64,000 nucleotides of DNA from Craspedostauros australis (taxonomy: Eukaryota > Bacillariophyta > Bacillariophyceae > Mastogloiales > Achnanthaceae): positions 1,674,001-1,738,000 of the forward strand of contig JAMXDE010000005.1 in assembly GCA_026770025.1 (NCBI GenBank). Direction: 5' to 3'. Every line of letters starts with the position of its first letter. Positions within the stretch are counted from its first letter, which is position 1. Shown one piece after another: positions 23,304 to 33,468 of the stretch. The notes under the pieces are model-generated. The model ran no database searches and was not told the origin of the DNA. It saw only the letters and a list, made by a program, of their open reading frames with translations. Made by a program: the position numbers and the translations under genes.

Positions 23304-24057
23304 TGTTGGAAATCCGGGGTTAGGTAGTAGATTAATCTGTTATCAATCTGTACCAATTTAGAACTGTGAGAACAAACTCCTTGACTCTTCAATTCCAATT
23401 CAGCAGCAAGTGTAATCCGTAGCAGTTCACCATGATCATGCACATGTCCATGGTTGCTTTCATCTGCTTTATCAGCTTGCTCTCATGCTCTCTTCTGCAG
23501 ATTCATCATGCATCATCGTGGTGATTTGCATCTTCTACATTCGAGCAGCATCTCTCATAGACGTACAGGTACCTTCAGCATGGGTCTCAGTCTGATCGAT
23601 CCCACTTGACCTCGGTTCCTCAGCATTCCTCCTGTGCCATCATCACATACTCACCGGTCATGTTCATTCCATGTCGCGTCGTCAATCGTGCTCTTGAGCG
23701 GATAGGGGCGTCGCTCCCGTTTCTCTTTCTCGGAGAGGCGATCCCTTGTCCGTCGATGCGCGTCGACATGTCTGATACATATCGGCAGTTTCGCCCATAG
23801 TCTTGGCTCATGTGCGATTACATCCCTAGAGGTCGATCCATAGGTTCGCCCTCATCACAGCGGTGGTACATGGATAGGTTCCATGGTGGGACATGACTGA
23901 TGTTGATGTCATTCATGAACAGAGAGTTGATGGGGGACAGGCTGCAAGGTGGTCCGAGTGTTACCAACAAAGTTGACCTCGTCGAGTTGTGAAGATATTA
24001 TTGGGAGGTGCGGCAATCATGGGTATCTTAGTAAAAGCGTACCCCCGATTCCTGACA
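23304..24057 (-). repeat. Solo LTR, family B, with 6-bp TSD
   Basis: This 754-bp LTR starts TGTTGGAAATCCGGGG and ends CGATTCCTGACA. It is closely similar to the LTR at 49231-49986. The direct repeat AACTGG flanks it at 23298-23303 and 24058-24063. No internal element sequence is present, so it is a solo LTR left by recombination between two LTRs. Its insertion target was the family C pol frame, which gives the order of events: C inserted first, B later. Confidence 0.9.
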
Positions 24058-24632
24058 AACTGGTAGCACAGATGAAGGAGGAATATCCCAAGGCCACAGA
24101 AGACATCGATGACAGATCACCAAAGCCAATCTACCCAGAGCTACCAATGTATGCATTCGTGGACGCAGACCACGCTCACGATCTGGTGATCAGGAGATCC
24201 AACACAGGCATCATACGATTCCTGGGTAGGACGCCAGTATACTTCTCCAGCAAGCAACAAACATCCATCACAACATCCACATATGGCGCGGAATTCAACG
24301 CAATGAGATCGGTAAACGAGGAGACTATTTCGCTCAGATACGCACTCCGATTGCTGGGAGTCCAAGTCAAGTCTTCGGCTATCACATTATGCAACAACAA
24401 TGCTGTGATCTCGAACAAGACGATCGCAGACAGCCTGCTACAAAAGAAGCATGTGGCAACATCATTCCACAAAGTGCGCGAGTCTGTGGGAGCCGATATA
24501 CTGGTTCCAGTATACGTTTCATCAGCACAGAACCTCGCGGATATGCTCACCAAGGCATTGGCGCGGCCAACACTAACCACTTTTGTCACAGCTCTGTTCT
24601 ACAGGGGTCATCCTCAAGATGAAGGGGCGTGA
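24058..24632 (+). pseudogene. RNase H remnant, family C
   Basis: The frame continues the polymerase interrupted at 23303. It contains F-V-D-A-D-H-A (RNase H first aspartate region), S-T-Y-G-A-E-F (the conserved glutamate) and the terminal S-A-Q-N-L-A-D-M-L-T-K-A-L pattern found at the C-terminus of copia polyproteins. It stops at 24632. A purine run (GAAGGGGCG) at the stop codon is where a polypurine tract would be expected, but no LTR follows. Confidence 0.7.
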
Positions 24633-26317
24633 CAGCTTTCACTGTACATCTTACCTTTTCACTAGTCGTATTAATCGAAAATACTGGTCAGAGATCGTCC
24701 TCAAATGACTCACAATACAACAACAAGAGGTCCGACCAGGGCATGCAACAACGGGTCAATACGTCTTCAGTAGTTACTTGTGCAGTTTGACAATTGATAC
24801 CGAAATAGAAAGCTGAGAGGAGAGCAGATGAACAACGGCCAGAAGCCAACAGCCGTTGTTGGCGACGACTAGCAGAGAGGAGGTCCAAACACACAGGCAG
24901 GGAATAGACCTGAATCGAGGACGAAGCTGTACCATAGAGTAGACATATGGAGGGAAGGCAGTGTGTGCTGATTGAGGTGAGGACGAAGCTCAACGTCCAA
25001 GTGCATGAACGGCGGCAGAACTGAGAATAAGACAGTGTGAAAGTCAAGCTGGGGTCAAGGTCTGGATTTCCCACCAACCCAAAACTCTAGATTTCGACCA
25101 CTGATCCACGGTCCAGACGAAGTAGCAGCCTCATTATGCCTACCGCTACCACGCAATCCTCAACATTTCATCGAAACCGACCACCTCACCCACGCGAAAT
25201 GTGGGAGCGTCGATAATAGACACGACTGGACAACAAGCCGAAGCACGACTGGCGATTCGGAACCGCATTTTTCCCTCTACGTCCGCATGCTTGACGTTTA
25301 TAGACGTAGACTAGTGCGAAAAATATAAACTTTTTAACTACGGGGCCCAGGAGCTTGTTACTTCACACATATACTCTCTACAACATAATAGGATGATCGA
25401 AGTGTTTATCTCAAAAATCCGCAAATGACTACATGAGAACCCTGAACGGGGTCATACATTGCTGTCCCCTTCCGGAGGCTATCATCTCCAAGAACGAACA
25501 GAAAGATGAGCAGCACTCAACCAGTGTTGAGTGAGGAAAGGTTCATGGGCATGTATGAAGACCACAGACAGATAGTCGACGAGGACGGAACGCAACAGCG
25601 TTGCCGATGATGCTGCAACTTGAAGGCCACAAATAAGAATACTGGCCTAGAAAGAAACACTCCAAAGAGGTTAAAACAGATCTGCAGCTTATGCGGATTC
25701 CAGATCTGAAAAGAAAATCGGGGTATCTACTATGGAAGATGATGAAGTATGGTGAAACAATAATTCAGTGGTTCCCAACGGTACCACTAGTAATCAAAGG
25801 TACCGATTTAGTGTTTGCGTAGGCCGTGGTAGGACAAACGCGTTCAAAAATTAACACGGTGTCGAGATAAACGATATAATAGTGCACTTATCTCTGGGTC
25901 ATGAAGGGATAATAGTAGTGCCCTTGGGAACGACAACACCACCTGAATTCGCTGCAAAGAAAGACCAAAATGGTGAGACGCAGAACATCAAATTCTTGTT
26001 GGTGATGCTGCGGTGTTGTTCCAAGCCACGAAACCGAGCAACAAGCGCAGAACGCATCTTGCACATGCTCGGCTGCGGACCATCATGCTCCACTCACCAT
26101 GACAACACTGGAACTGTCGCCTGTCATCTCTCCAATGTTGCACGGAGGAAGAGTCGAGTGGCTCCTTGGTGGATCGGTGCAACGATACCTTGTACAGTAT
26201 ACTAGAATAGAATAGTAATTCGCTCTCGTGCACGCGTTTTCTCTCGCTCGTTGGAGCCGAAAGGTCGGCCCATCACTCCGAACATCCCGTTAGCCTCTGG
26301 AGCGGTGGGGCCGCAAA
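24633..26317. other. Gene-free stretch between family C and element A1
   Basis: No supported gene was found. Open frames of at most 130 codons lack motifs. A small perfect hairpin (CACTCAAC / GTTGAGTG) occurs at about 25514-25533. The right end, GCAAACACCCT, is the target site of element A1. Confidence 0.4.
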
Positions 26318-26323
26318 CACCCT

Positions 26324-27114
26324 TGTTGGCAAGTTCCGCGCACGGTAACCTACGATCGTGGAAGATGGTGTTGGTTGATAGTCGTCTGTTTGCTATTTCA
26401 TTACTTGGCTACTCCGATGCTCTCGGTGTACGCCCGTTCTCTTGCCCGATGCTCTCGGCGCTTCAATCTGTTTCGTAGATTCAGTCTCCGACTATGAGTC
26501 GGTACGCGAGATGCTCTCTCGCTCTTCTCTGTATTCTCTCTCTCAACATCGTGTACTCGTCGCACACGATACTCCGTGTTCAATACGTACTTCGTATTCG
26601 ACACTCCGTTCATTCAGTACTGGCTCCTACTCCATGAGTACTCGCCATTTGAAGTTCACCTTTCGTATCCATGATGCTGATGCCCTTCGGTCATTGGATC
26701 TTCACCTTCTGCTCTGACTTGGAGACAGATGTCGACGTGGTGACATGATGACATCCTGTCGACGTCAGTAGGCGTCCTTCTGCTCTCCAGATGTCACGTT
26801 CCATTGGTGATGCAGCAGCCTGTCAGATGATATCGTCATCTGAGGTTTAGTTGGGAAGTACCTCGAGATTCTCTTGGTACCATTGATGGATGGACGGACG
26901 ATCTTCCAATTCTCTCAGAAATCGTCATTTGCAAATTTCCTCCAGAAATCTTGCCCCTTTTCGTGTGTTCCATTTCCCCTGTAATTCTGACGAATCACAG
27001 TATACTATCGACACGAATGTAGTTATACCGTCCAAGTCCGTATGAGAGAATAGCGGGTGAACGATGCACATATACTCGTACATCTCGACATATACTCACA
27101 TGTACATCTCGACA
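26324..27114 (-). repeat. 3' LTR of A1
   Basis: This LTR is 791 bp, beginning TGTTGGCAAG and ending ATCTCGACA on the plus strand. Within it are a hairpin (8-bp stem TCAGATGA/TCATCTGA, 5-nt loop, 26823-26843), repeated GATGCTCTCG words, and at the right edge two copies of a unit containing CATCTCGACATATACTC. Confidence 0.92.
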
Positions 27115-27122
27115 CCCTTCCT
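27115..27122 (-). other. Polypurine tract of A1
   Basis: AGGAAGGG (minus strand) directly precedes the 3' LTR, the expected priming site for plus-strand DNA synthesis. The same motif is at 36392-36399 in copy A2 and, as GGAAGGG, beside the family B LTR at 49987-49993. Confidence 0.8.
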
Positions 27123-27134
27123 ATGTGCATTCGG

Positions 27135-30100
27135 TCATTCGAATGTTCTCGATGTGTCAAGGTACGACTTCTCGTGTTCACGTTGTAAGTCGGCCTTGAT
27201 GTTCTTGGTGAATCCGTCGCTTGTGTTTTGCTCGGATTTGACAAAAATGATTTCGATGGTTTTGTTGATTACCATGTTCCTCACGTAGTGATGGCGCACG
27301 TCGATGTGCCGCGATCGTTGGGATGTTGATGGGTTCTTGGCGATGAAGATCGCTCCGATGTTGTCCACACGGACCTTGATCGGCGTCTTCACTGGGACGC
27401 CCACACTTTCGAGTAGCTGCACGACGAAGAAGATCTCCTTTGCCGCTTCGGAAAGGGCAACGTATTCTGCTTCGGATGAGCTGAGTGTGACGGCCTTCTG
27501 TGCCTTGGATCGCCAAAGGATTGGCACCTTGCACAGGTATAGGATGAATCCCCCTACGCTGATTCTCGTGTTCTTGTCTCCTGCATATTCGCTATCGCAG
27601 AAGAGCTCCATGTCCCAGCCGTCGTCGTCTGGACGCGCTGGATGGATCTTCAATCCATAGTCCTTTGTATCGATCACATACTTGATGATCCGATACATCT
27701 CCTTCATTGCGGCCTTGGTGGGCCCGATCAATACCTTGGAGAGTTCCCTCACAGGGTTCGCGATATCTGGTCGCGAGTGCTTGATGAGGAAGAGTAACAT
27801 GCCGACGCCTCGGCGGTACTCGGCATGTTCTTCCGCTCCGACCTTCTGCAGTCCGTTATCTTCGGATGGTCGTACGATGATTTGACCCGGGGTTCCCGGT
27901 GTCCCATAGCGCTGCATCTTCTCAACCTTGGTTCCGAACTCTTCGATGAGATGTCGGATGAGGTGTGGTTGACGCAATGTCGCTCTAGTCTTGTCATGGT
28001 TCAGTTCGATGTTGCAGCTAAGGTAGTCTCCGAGTCCACGCTCGATTGTCACCTTGAATTTGCTGCCTTGGATGTCCTTCAGGAATGTCTCCAGTGCCTT
28101 GGAGTCTCCGCAGCAGAAGCAATCGTCCACGTAGATGGCCACGATCATGCTTCCTTCGTTCGTCTTCCTGTAGAACAGGCACGGGTCTGCCGCGCTCTGT
28201 TCGAAGTTGATATTCTTGAGGGTCGATACCAACATCTTGAACCATTGCCTGGCGCTCTGCACAAGTCCGTAGATTGGCTTGTGTAGGGTCAGGGCTTCGT
28301 CTGGTTGATGATCCATCCCGTTGGGACAGTTCATGTAGATCTCCTCGTCGAGGTCTCCGTGTAGGAATGCCGTTACGACATCGACGAGTGCGCAGTCCAT
28401 CTTCTTGATCAGCATGATCACCATCATGACTCGATAGGTCACGTCGTGAATGACGGGTGAGTAGTGCTCTTGGAAATCCACTCCTGCGACTTGTGAATAG
28501 CCACATGCAACGAGCCGTGCTCGATGCGTGCCGTCACGCTTCAGCTTAAAGACCCATTTGCATTTGCAGCATCTGCGGCCGCGTGGAATGGCGTCTCGTT
28601 TGATCTTGCTGTATACTTTGCGTGTGTCCATGGAGTCGAACTCCTTCTTGATGGCTGCTCGATATCCCTTTCGATGGATAGGGTCTGGGTGATTGAAGGC
28701 TCCATCGAATGTTGTAGGTTCGATGTGCTTCTCTGGTTCTTTGTTCTCGTCCTGCATCGACAGTCCGATGTCGATCGCTGGTGATTCGGTAATGATTGCA
28801 TTCATTCCGTACAGTCCTGTTGTGCTATAATGAGTGATCTCAATCTCTCCTTCATCTGCAATCTCTTCGTCATCTGTAGTTTCGTTGTTGGAGTTGTCGA
28901 TCTCCTCGTCGCTGAGTTCATCACTGTCTTCGTTGGATGATGGATCGCTTTCATATCCTTCTTCCTTTCGACCTCGTTCGTTGTAGTCTGCGAGCTCACG
29001 CAGAGCTCTGGGAATGCTCTTCCCTGTACTCGGCTTGGAATTAGCTTCTCCCTTCCTGCCTCGTGCTTCGTGACGTCGGATCCTCTCCTTTCTGTCTATG
29101 TCACGTTTGCTTGGTTTACTCGGCGGAGGTCTGGATGGTGTACCATGTGTAGACCTCGCTGGTGTGTTCGGAGGAGTGACGCCTGTGTCATTGTCGGCTT
29201 CGTCGCCGGATGGTGTGATCTCGTCATCCTCATGATTGGATTCGCTCCGATCTTCCTCGTCGTTATGGATTAGTTGAGTTACTACTCCATCGTCCTCATT
29301 GTCCTCATCGTCACTGTCCGATAGGATATAGTATCTGTTGCTGTCAGCGAAAGATACTCTCTTCGCTTCCGATGTTTGACGCGTTGCCGTCCTTGGCGTT
29401 GCTCCCTTCCGTCCGATGGTCGTGAAGCCGTCTGCGTCCGTCGTTCCTGTTTCATTGGATACGTTCGGTGCTGGTGCCCAGCCACGGAACTGTCCGTATG
29501 ATTGATTGAGCCACTTGATGTCGCGTGAGCAGACGAGTGACTTGGTCGATGGTCTGTACATGTTGTAGACCCCTGATGCATGTTGGTGTGCATATCCGAT
29601 GAACACCATCTCTTCTCCTCTATTCTTGAGTTTAGCGGTGATCCCGCCGTAGGTAGTCTTCACAACACCCACTTCTCCGAAAGTGCGGAGTGCATCCGCG
29701 TATGGTGGATCATTGCCGAAGAATTGTCGGTGTGGTGACTCCTTTTGATTCTTCGCTACGGTGATGTTGGCGATGGCGGTGGCAGTGCTAGCAGCTGCTG
29801 CCCACAGGCCATGCCTATACTCTTCGTCGAGCTGTGCTCCGTTGAGCATGGAGCGGATCTTGGTGTAGAGGTACGCGAACTTGCGTTCTACTCTACCGTT
29901 CTGTTGCGGTGTGTTCGATGCCGTGAATTCGAATTTCACGTTGAGTCCTGCATCGATGAGAATATCCTGCGTGGATTTGTTCTCTCCGCTGTTGTCACCT
30001 CGGAAGATGATCTGTTGGTCACCAGTCTGTGACTTGATCGTCTGGATGAATCGTTTGATGTATCCTGGTTGATCACTCTTGTTCTTGAGAAAGAAACTCC

Positions 30101-33100
30101 AGCAGTGATCCGTGCAGTCGTCCACGATCAGGGTCCAGTAGCGTTTATCTCCGAAGCTTATGTGTTTAGTGTAACTAATGTCAATGAAGAGCCGTTCGCC
30201 GCGGCGAGTCGCTCTAGGAATGGTTGCCTTCGGAATGTTCTTCACTCTTGCGTTCGCGACCGCGCAGTCGCGACATACCGGCATCTCGCCGATAATCTTC
30301 CATCCGTATTGAGCTGCCGTTCGCTTCATGGCCTCGAGTGGCGCGTGGCCGAGCATTCGATGCAAGCTCACCGCGCTGATCTCCTTGGATGGGTTCTTGA
30401 CGAGGGCTATGCAAGCCTTGTCGTCGTTCGTTGGCATGATGGGATGCATCTGCACTCCCGTGATGAATCCGTTGGCCGTGGGGAAGACTCGGTCGAATAC
30501 GATCTTCGTTCCGGATCCGTTGATGATGTCCATCAGAATGCCGTTGCTACCAAGCTGGTAACCGTTGTACAGAGCCTTGTTCGTGGAGAAAAGGTTCACC
30601 GCCATTTTCGGTGTGTACTTCACATCATCAAGCCGGATGACGTGGCCAGTGTTGTCTCGTTGCTTGACCTTCAAGCGAATGGATCCCATTTTGGGAGAGT
30701 CCAGCTTTGTGCTGTCTCCCACTTGGACGAATGACTTGATGTGCCGCACGTTGAAGAGAGCGGCGTCTGAATTGACGATGTGACACGAAGCTCCACTGTC
30801 GGCGAGCCAGGTGTCCTTGTTGACCTTGTCCTTGTGCTTGGTGCTCAGCTTGTGGAGCTGCTCCACGGCTGCTGCAGCTGTATCGGTCATGACGTTGTCT
30901 TCGTCCTCTTCGTCGATGTGGACTCCATATTCGTTCCATGGATTCTCGTGATGTTCGTCGTTGGTCTCATCGGATAGCTGCGCGTAGTCCGATGGAGTCG
31001 TGTTGCTTCGGTGTGATCCTGTGACTGGATCGTATGGGTGGACGCGTGATCGCTCTCGCAAGAGTACACGCATACATCCTCCAAGGATGTAGTGCAGATC
31101 CGTTTCTGGGATCGTTTCTGAGTCGTTCGCTTCCAGTATGCGGTTGACGACGATCGCATTGGCAAGGATCTCTTCGATTGATTCGAAGTGCTCGGATAGG
31201 ATGGATCCCATCATGTTCACCCATATCGGCATGAGTGCCCCTCGTGTGGTTTCTGGGAACAGTCGCATCCCCGCTTCCATTACAGCGTCAAAGATGAGCT
31301 GCTTTTGGATCGTCAATGCCGTTGCCGTTGCGTCTGGTGTGACAGTGTGACGGAGTAGATAGTCGACACTGTTGGGATTCTCAATATCCGGGAAGTCGAT
31401 ATTCGCTGGATAGATGACACGCTCGTTTGGATTGAAGCTGTCGTCTGGATGATTGCCGTCCTCGGATTCGTCGCTGTCATCCTCGTCGAAGATGCCCGAT
31501 CTGTTGTTCCCTGCCGCTGGAGGAGGTGGCGCCGCTGCGCGGTTCGTTTCGCCTTGGCCTTGGTTGATGAAGGTTCCCGTTCTCTCATATCTCCCAATTT
31601 GGGGAGGAGGCATTTCGTCGCTGTTCGCCTCGTCGTCTTCATCTGCGCCGTTCTCGTCGGCGTCGTCGTCGTCATCACTCATGGCCTCTTCGATGTCGCT
31701 ATCGTTGGCCTCGTCGTCCATCTCAGCTTCGTCGCCATATGAACCGATCAGGTCGTGCGCGTTGAAGCAGCATTCGTAGCTCACCTCGCGTCTTGGATCC
31801 ACCTCGTGGATGATTGGCTCCTCGCTGAGCCACTCCGGGACGATCTCATCGTCCTGTACTTCGTCGTCACTTCCGACGCACTCGAAGTTATCGAAGAAGG
31901 AGTCTTCGATGTAGTCGTCGGACACCAACATGCAGAGCGGCATGTCCTTCGCAGAGAGTACCATCTCGTGCCCGCTCTTGTCGTGTCCTTCCGTAGCCGC
32001 GTTGGCTTGTTCGTTGTTCTTTTTGCTTTCGTTGAACTTCTTCTTTCGGCACTCCGCCTCGCGATGTCCGAAGATGCCGCAGTAGTTGCACTTGCCTTTG
32101 AAGCCGCTTCCCTTGTTACGCTTTCCGTTCATTTTGTTGTTGTTGTTGTTGTTTTTCTTGTTGTTCGATTTCTTGCGTTCTGGACAATCGGCGGATCTAT
32201 GGCCATACACGCCACAGTTGTGACAAGTACCCTTGAAGTTACCGGTGCTTGTGAAGCCGGTGTCGTTGCTCTTCGTGTTACTGTCTTGGAAGTCGTCGAC
32301 GTATGCCTTGCCTCCTCTGTGGGTGGCGTATGCAGTACGGAGTACTCCTCTGATCGTGTTGATGGTAACCAGTTCTGGATTGAACGTGAGTTGATGTTGG
32401 AAGTTCACGATGTGGGTTCTGTACTCGTTGCTCACCGTGCTGAGGATTTGCATGATCATTTCCTCGTCCGTGATCTCGTACTTGACATCGTGGAGACGCG
32501 ATCGTAGACTCTCGAGTTGCGTGATGTAGATGTCGGGGTCCGTGTCTCTCTTCATCTTTTCGTTGTTGAATTGGCGCTTGAGTTTGATCTTCGTTACCGC
32601 ATCGGATGGTCGGAACTTCTCCGCGAGAACGTTCCACGCTGCGTGTGCGTCTCCTTCGGGGTAGTCGTCGGAGATGCACTGGTTGATGTACTGGATGGCT
32701 TGCTTGCCTTTTCCTTTCTCTGCATCCATCATGAGGATCAGATCGCTGAAGCAGTCGCATCCCAGCTCGTAGATCTCTTCCATCGCTTCCTTGGCTTCAC
32801 CGGCGGCTGCCGCGATCTCGCTCACTGTTGGCACCTTGGTCTTGCCCAACATCACGTCTCTCGTCTTCTGTGCACGAGCGTATGCCTTCGCTTGGGACTC
32901 CCATGCGCTGTAGTCTTCCTGTTCACCGCTGAACATCGGCGCCTTGATGCGTCGCTTGTTCGTGTTGGCTGATGTCGCCATGTTGATTCGTTGTTTCGTT
33001 GTTGGTGCGCTCGCGCCCTTGATTTCCGTCTGTTTCTGTGTTGTCACTTTTTCGATTTTCACCTGTTGTTGCGCGGAGATTGTTTTCGTCACAAATTCTC

Positions 33101-33386
33101 CTCCTGGTGGTGTCTCACTTTTACCACTTCGTTTGGCTGTGCGAATGCTCTTCGTCACGCCAGTCTCCTCTTGCTTGTACGCCTTGAGGATACTCTCCTT
33201 CTCGCGGTGTAGCCTTGCAGACCGTTCCTCTTCGGTCTCGTCGATCGCGCTTGCGTCTGCGCCTGATAGGACAGTAGCCGCGGCTACTTCCTTCTCTTCT
33301 CGTGGTGGAGTCTCACTCGCACCTTCTTCTTGCTTGATAGCCAGTTGGGACAGAGGGATGTCTTTCAATTCCTCTTCCTCGCTCAT
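27135..33386 (-). CDS. Gag-Pol polyprotein, A1 (2083 aa, intact)
   Basis: The ATG at 33386 opens one frame of 2083 codons with no frameshift between gag and pol. Order: acidic N-terminus, Gag domain, two CCHC zinc knuckles (C388-x2-C-x4-H-x4-C and the same pattern from C433), a long Asp/Glu-rich linker (about 500-680), protease D863-S-G-A, an H-H-C-C pre-integrase zinc region (LHRMLGH...C-x2-C), integrase catalytic residues D1069 (F-I-D-I-S), D in F-R-G-D-N-S-G and E1167 (Q-Q-N-G-R-V-E-R), a second acidic linker, reverse transcriptase with Y-V-D1754-D1755, and RNase H with D1931 (F-C-D-S-E-Y-A) and S-S-E-A-E-Y. Integrase before RT defines Ty1/copia. All catalytic residues are present, so it could be functional. 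Confidence 0.95.
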   Translation of the reverse strand: MSEEEELKDIPLSQLAIKQEEGASETPPREEKEVAAATVLSGADASAIDETEEERSARLHREKESILKAYKQEETGVTKSIRTAKRSGKSETPPGGEFVTKTISAQQQVKIEKVTTQKQTEIKGASAPTTKQRINMATSANTNKRRIKAPMFSGEQEDYSAWESQAKAYARAQKTRDVMLGKTKVPTVSEIAAAAGEAKEAMEEIYELGCDCFSDLILMMDAEKGKGKQAIQYINQCISDDYPEGDAHAAWNVLAEKFRPSDAVTKIKLKRQFNNEKMKRDTDPDIYITQLESLRSRLHDVKYEITDEEMIMQILSTVSNEYRTHIVNFQHQLTFNPELVTINTIRGVLRTAYATHRGGKAYVDDFQDSNTKSNDTGFTSTGNFKGTCHNCGVYGHRSADCPERKKSNNKKNNNNNNKMNGKRNKGSGFKGKCNYCGIFGHREAECRKKKFNESKKNNEQANAATEGHDKSGHEMVLSAKDMPLCMLVSDDYIEDSFFDNFECVGSDDEVQDDEIVPEWLSEEPIIHEVDPRREVSYECCFNAHDLIGSYGDEAEMDDEANDSDIEEAMSDDDDDADENGADEDDEANSDEMPPPQIGRYERTGTFINQGQGETNRAAAPPPPAAGNNRSGIFDEDDSDESEDGNHPDDSFNPNERVIYPANIDFPDIENPNSVDYLLRHTVTPDATATALTIQKQLIFDAVMEAGMRLFPETTRGALMPIWVNMMGSILSEHFESIEEILANAIVVNRILEANDSETIPETDLHYILGGCMRVLLRERSRVHPYDPVTGSHRSNTTPSDYAQLSDETNDEHHENPWNEYGVHIDEEDEDNVMTDTAAAAVEQLHKLSTKHKDKVNKDTWLADSGASCHIVNSDAALFNVRHIKSFVQVGDSTKLDSPKMGSIRLKVKQRDNTGHVIRLDDVKYTPKMAVNLFSTNKALYNGYQLGSNGILMDIINGSGTKIVFDRVFPTANGFITGVQMHPIMPTNDDKACIALVKNPSKEISAVSLHRMLGHAPLEAMKRTAAQYGWKIIGEMPVCRDCAVANARVKNIPKATIPRATRRGERLFIDISYTKHISFGDKRYWTLIVDDCTDHCWSFFLKNKSDQPGYIKRFIQTIKSQTGDQQIIFRGDNSGENKSTQDILIDAGLNVKFEFTASNTPQQNGRVERKFAYLYTKIRSMLNGAQLDEEYRHGLWAAAASTATAIANITVAKNQKESPHRQFFGNDPPYADALRTFGEVGVVKTTYGGITAKLKNRGEEMVFIGYAHQHASGVYNMYRPSTKSLVCSRDIKWLNQSYGQFRGWAPAPNVSNETGTTDADGFTTIGRKGATPRTATRQTSEAKRVSFADSNRYYILSDSDDEDNEDDGVVTQLIHNDEEDRSESNHEDDEITPSGDEADNDTGVTPPNTPARSTHGTPSRPPPSKPSKRDIDRKERIRRHEARGRKGEANSKPSTGKSIPRALRELADYNERGRKEEGYESDPSSNEDSDELSDEEIDNSNNETTDDEEIADEGEIEITHYSTTGLYGMNAIITESPAIDIGLSMQDENKEPEKHIEPTTFDGAFNHPDPIHRKGYRAAIKKEFDSMDTRKVYSKIKRDAIPRGRRCCKCKWVFKLKRDGTHRARLVACGYSQVAGVDFQEHYSPVIHDVTYRVMMVIMLIKKMDCALVDVVTAFLHGDLDEEIYMNCPNGMDHQPDEALTLHKPIYGLVQSARQWFKMLVSTLKNINFEQSAADPCLFYRKTNEGSMIVAIYVDDCFCCGDSKALETFLKDIQGSKFKVTIERGLGDYLSCNIELNHDKTRATLRQPHLIRHLIEEFGTKVEKMQRYGTPGTPGQIIVRPSEDNGLQKVGAEEHAEYRRGVGMLLFLIKHSRPDIANPVRELSKVLIGPTKAAMKEMYRIIKYVIDTKDYGLKIHPARPDDDGWDMELFCDSEYAGDKNTRISVGGFILYLCKVPILWRSKAQKAVTLSSSEAEYVALSEAAKEIFFVVQLLESVGVPVKTPIKVRVDNIGAIFIAKNPSTSQRSRHIDVRHHYVRNMVINKTIEIIFVKSEQNTSDGFTKNIKADLQREHEKSYLDTSRTFE

Positions 33387-33456
33387 TCAGTCTGCTGCTC
33401 TTGAATGATGTTCGTCTTCCTCGCACGATACGATTCGCGGGCTCGCCCTGATCTAT

Positions 33457-33468
33457 CGTTTATAAACG
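33457..33468. other. 12-bp perfect palindrome at inner edge of the A1 5' LTR
   Basis: CGTTTATAAACG reads the same on both strands and touches the inner LTR edge, where the primer-binding site normally sits. It recurs identically at 42734-42745 (A2) and 57824-57835 (A3). Its centre is TATA-like, about 70 bp before the gag start codon. Confidence 0.85.

Larger units (their letters stand above)
18618..24632 (+). mobile_element. Decayed Ty1/copia element, family C (internal region)
   Basis: The plus strand carries, in order, a Gag-like segment, an aspartic protease DSGA motif (about 20009), integrase C-terminal sequence (20.8-21.4 kb), reverse transcriptase (22.0-23.3 kb) and RNase H (24058-24632), the Ty1/copia order. 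Frameshifts and stops break the frame many times. A solo family B LTR (23304-24057) sits inside it. The polymerase sequence is unlike family A and family B in this window, so it is a separate and older lineage. The outer boundaries are uncertain. The family-B-like LTR at 17908 may be its 5' LTR, and no 3' LTR was found. Confidence 0.65.

Noticed and set aside
25514..25533. Short perfect hairpin CACTCAAC/GTTGAGTG
   Set aside because: Isolated, with no T-run, gene or repeat context. A stem this size is expected by chance.
30069..30734. 221-codon frame opposite the A1 integrase
   Set aside because: Shadow of the gag-pol frame, repeated in A2 and A3 for the same reason.
31755..32507. 250-codon plus frame (and equivalents in A2 and A3) opposite Gag
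   Set aside because: It is present only because the antisense of the acidic and Gag region lacks stops. The sense polyprotein explains the conservation.
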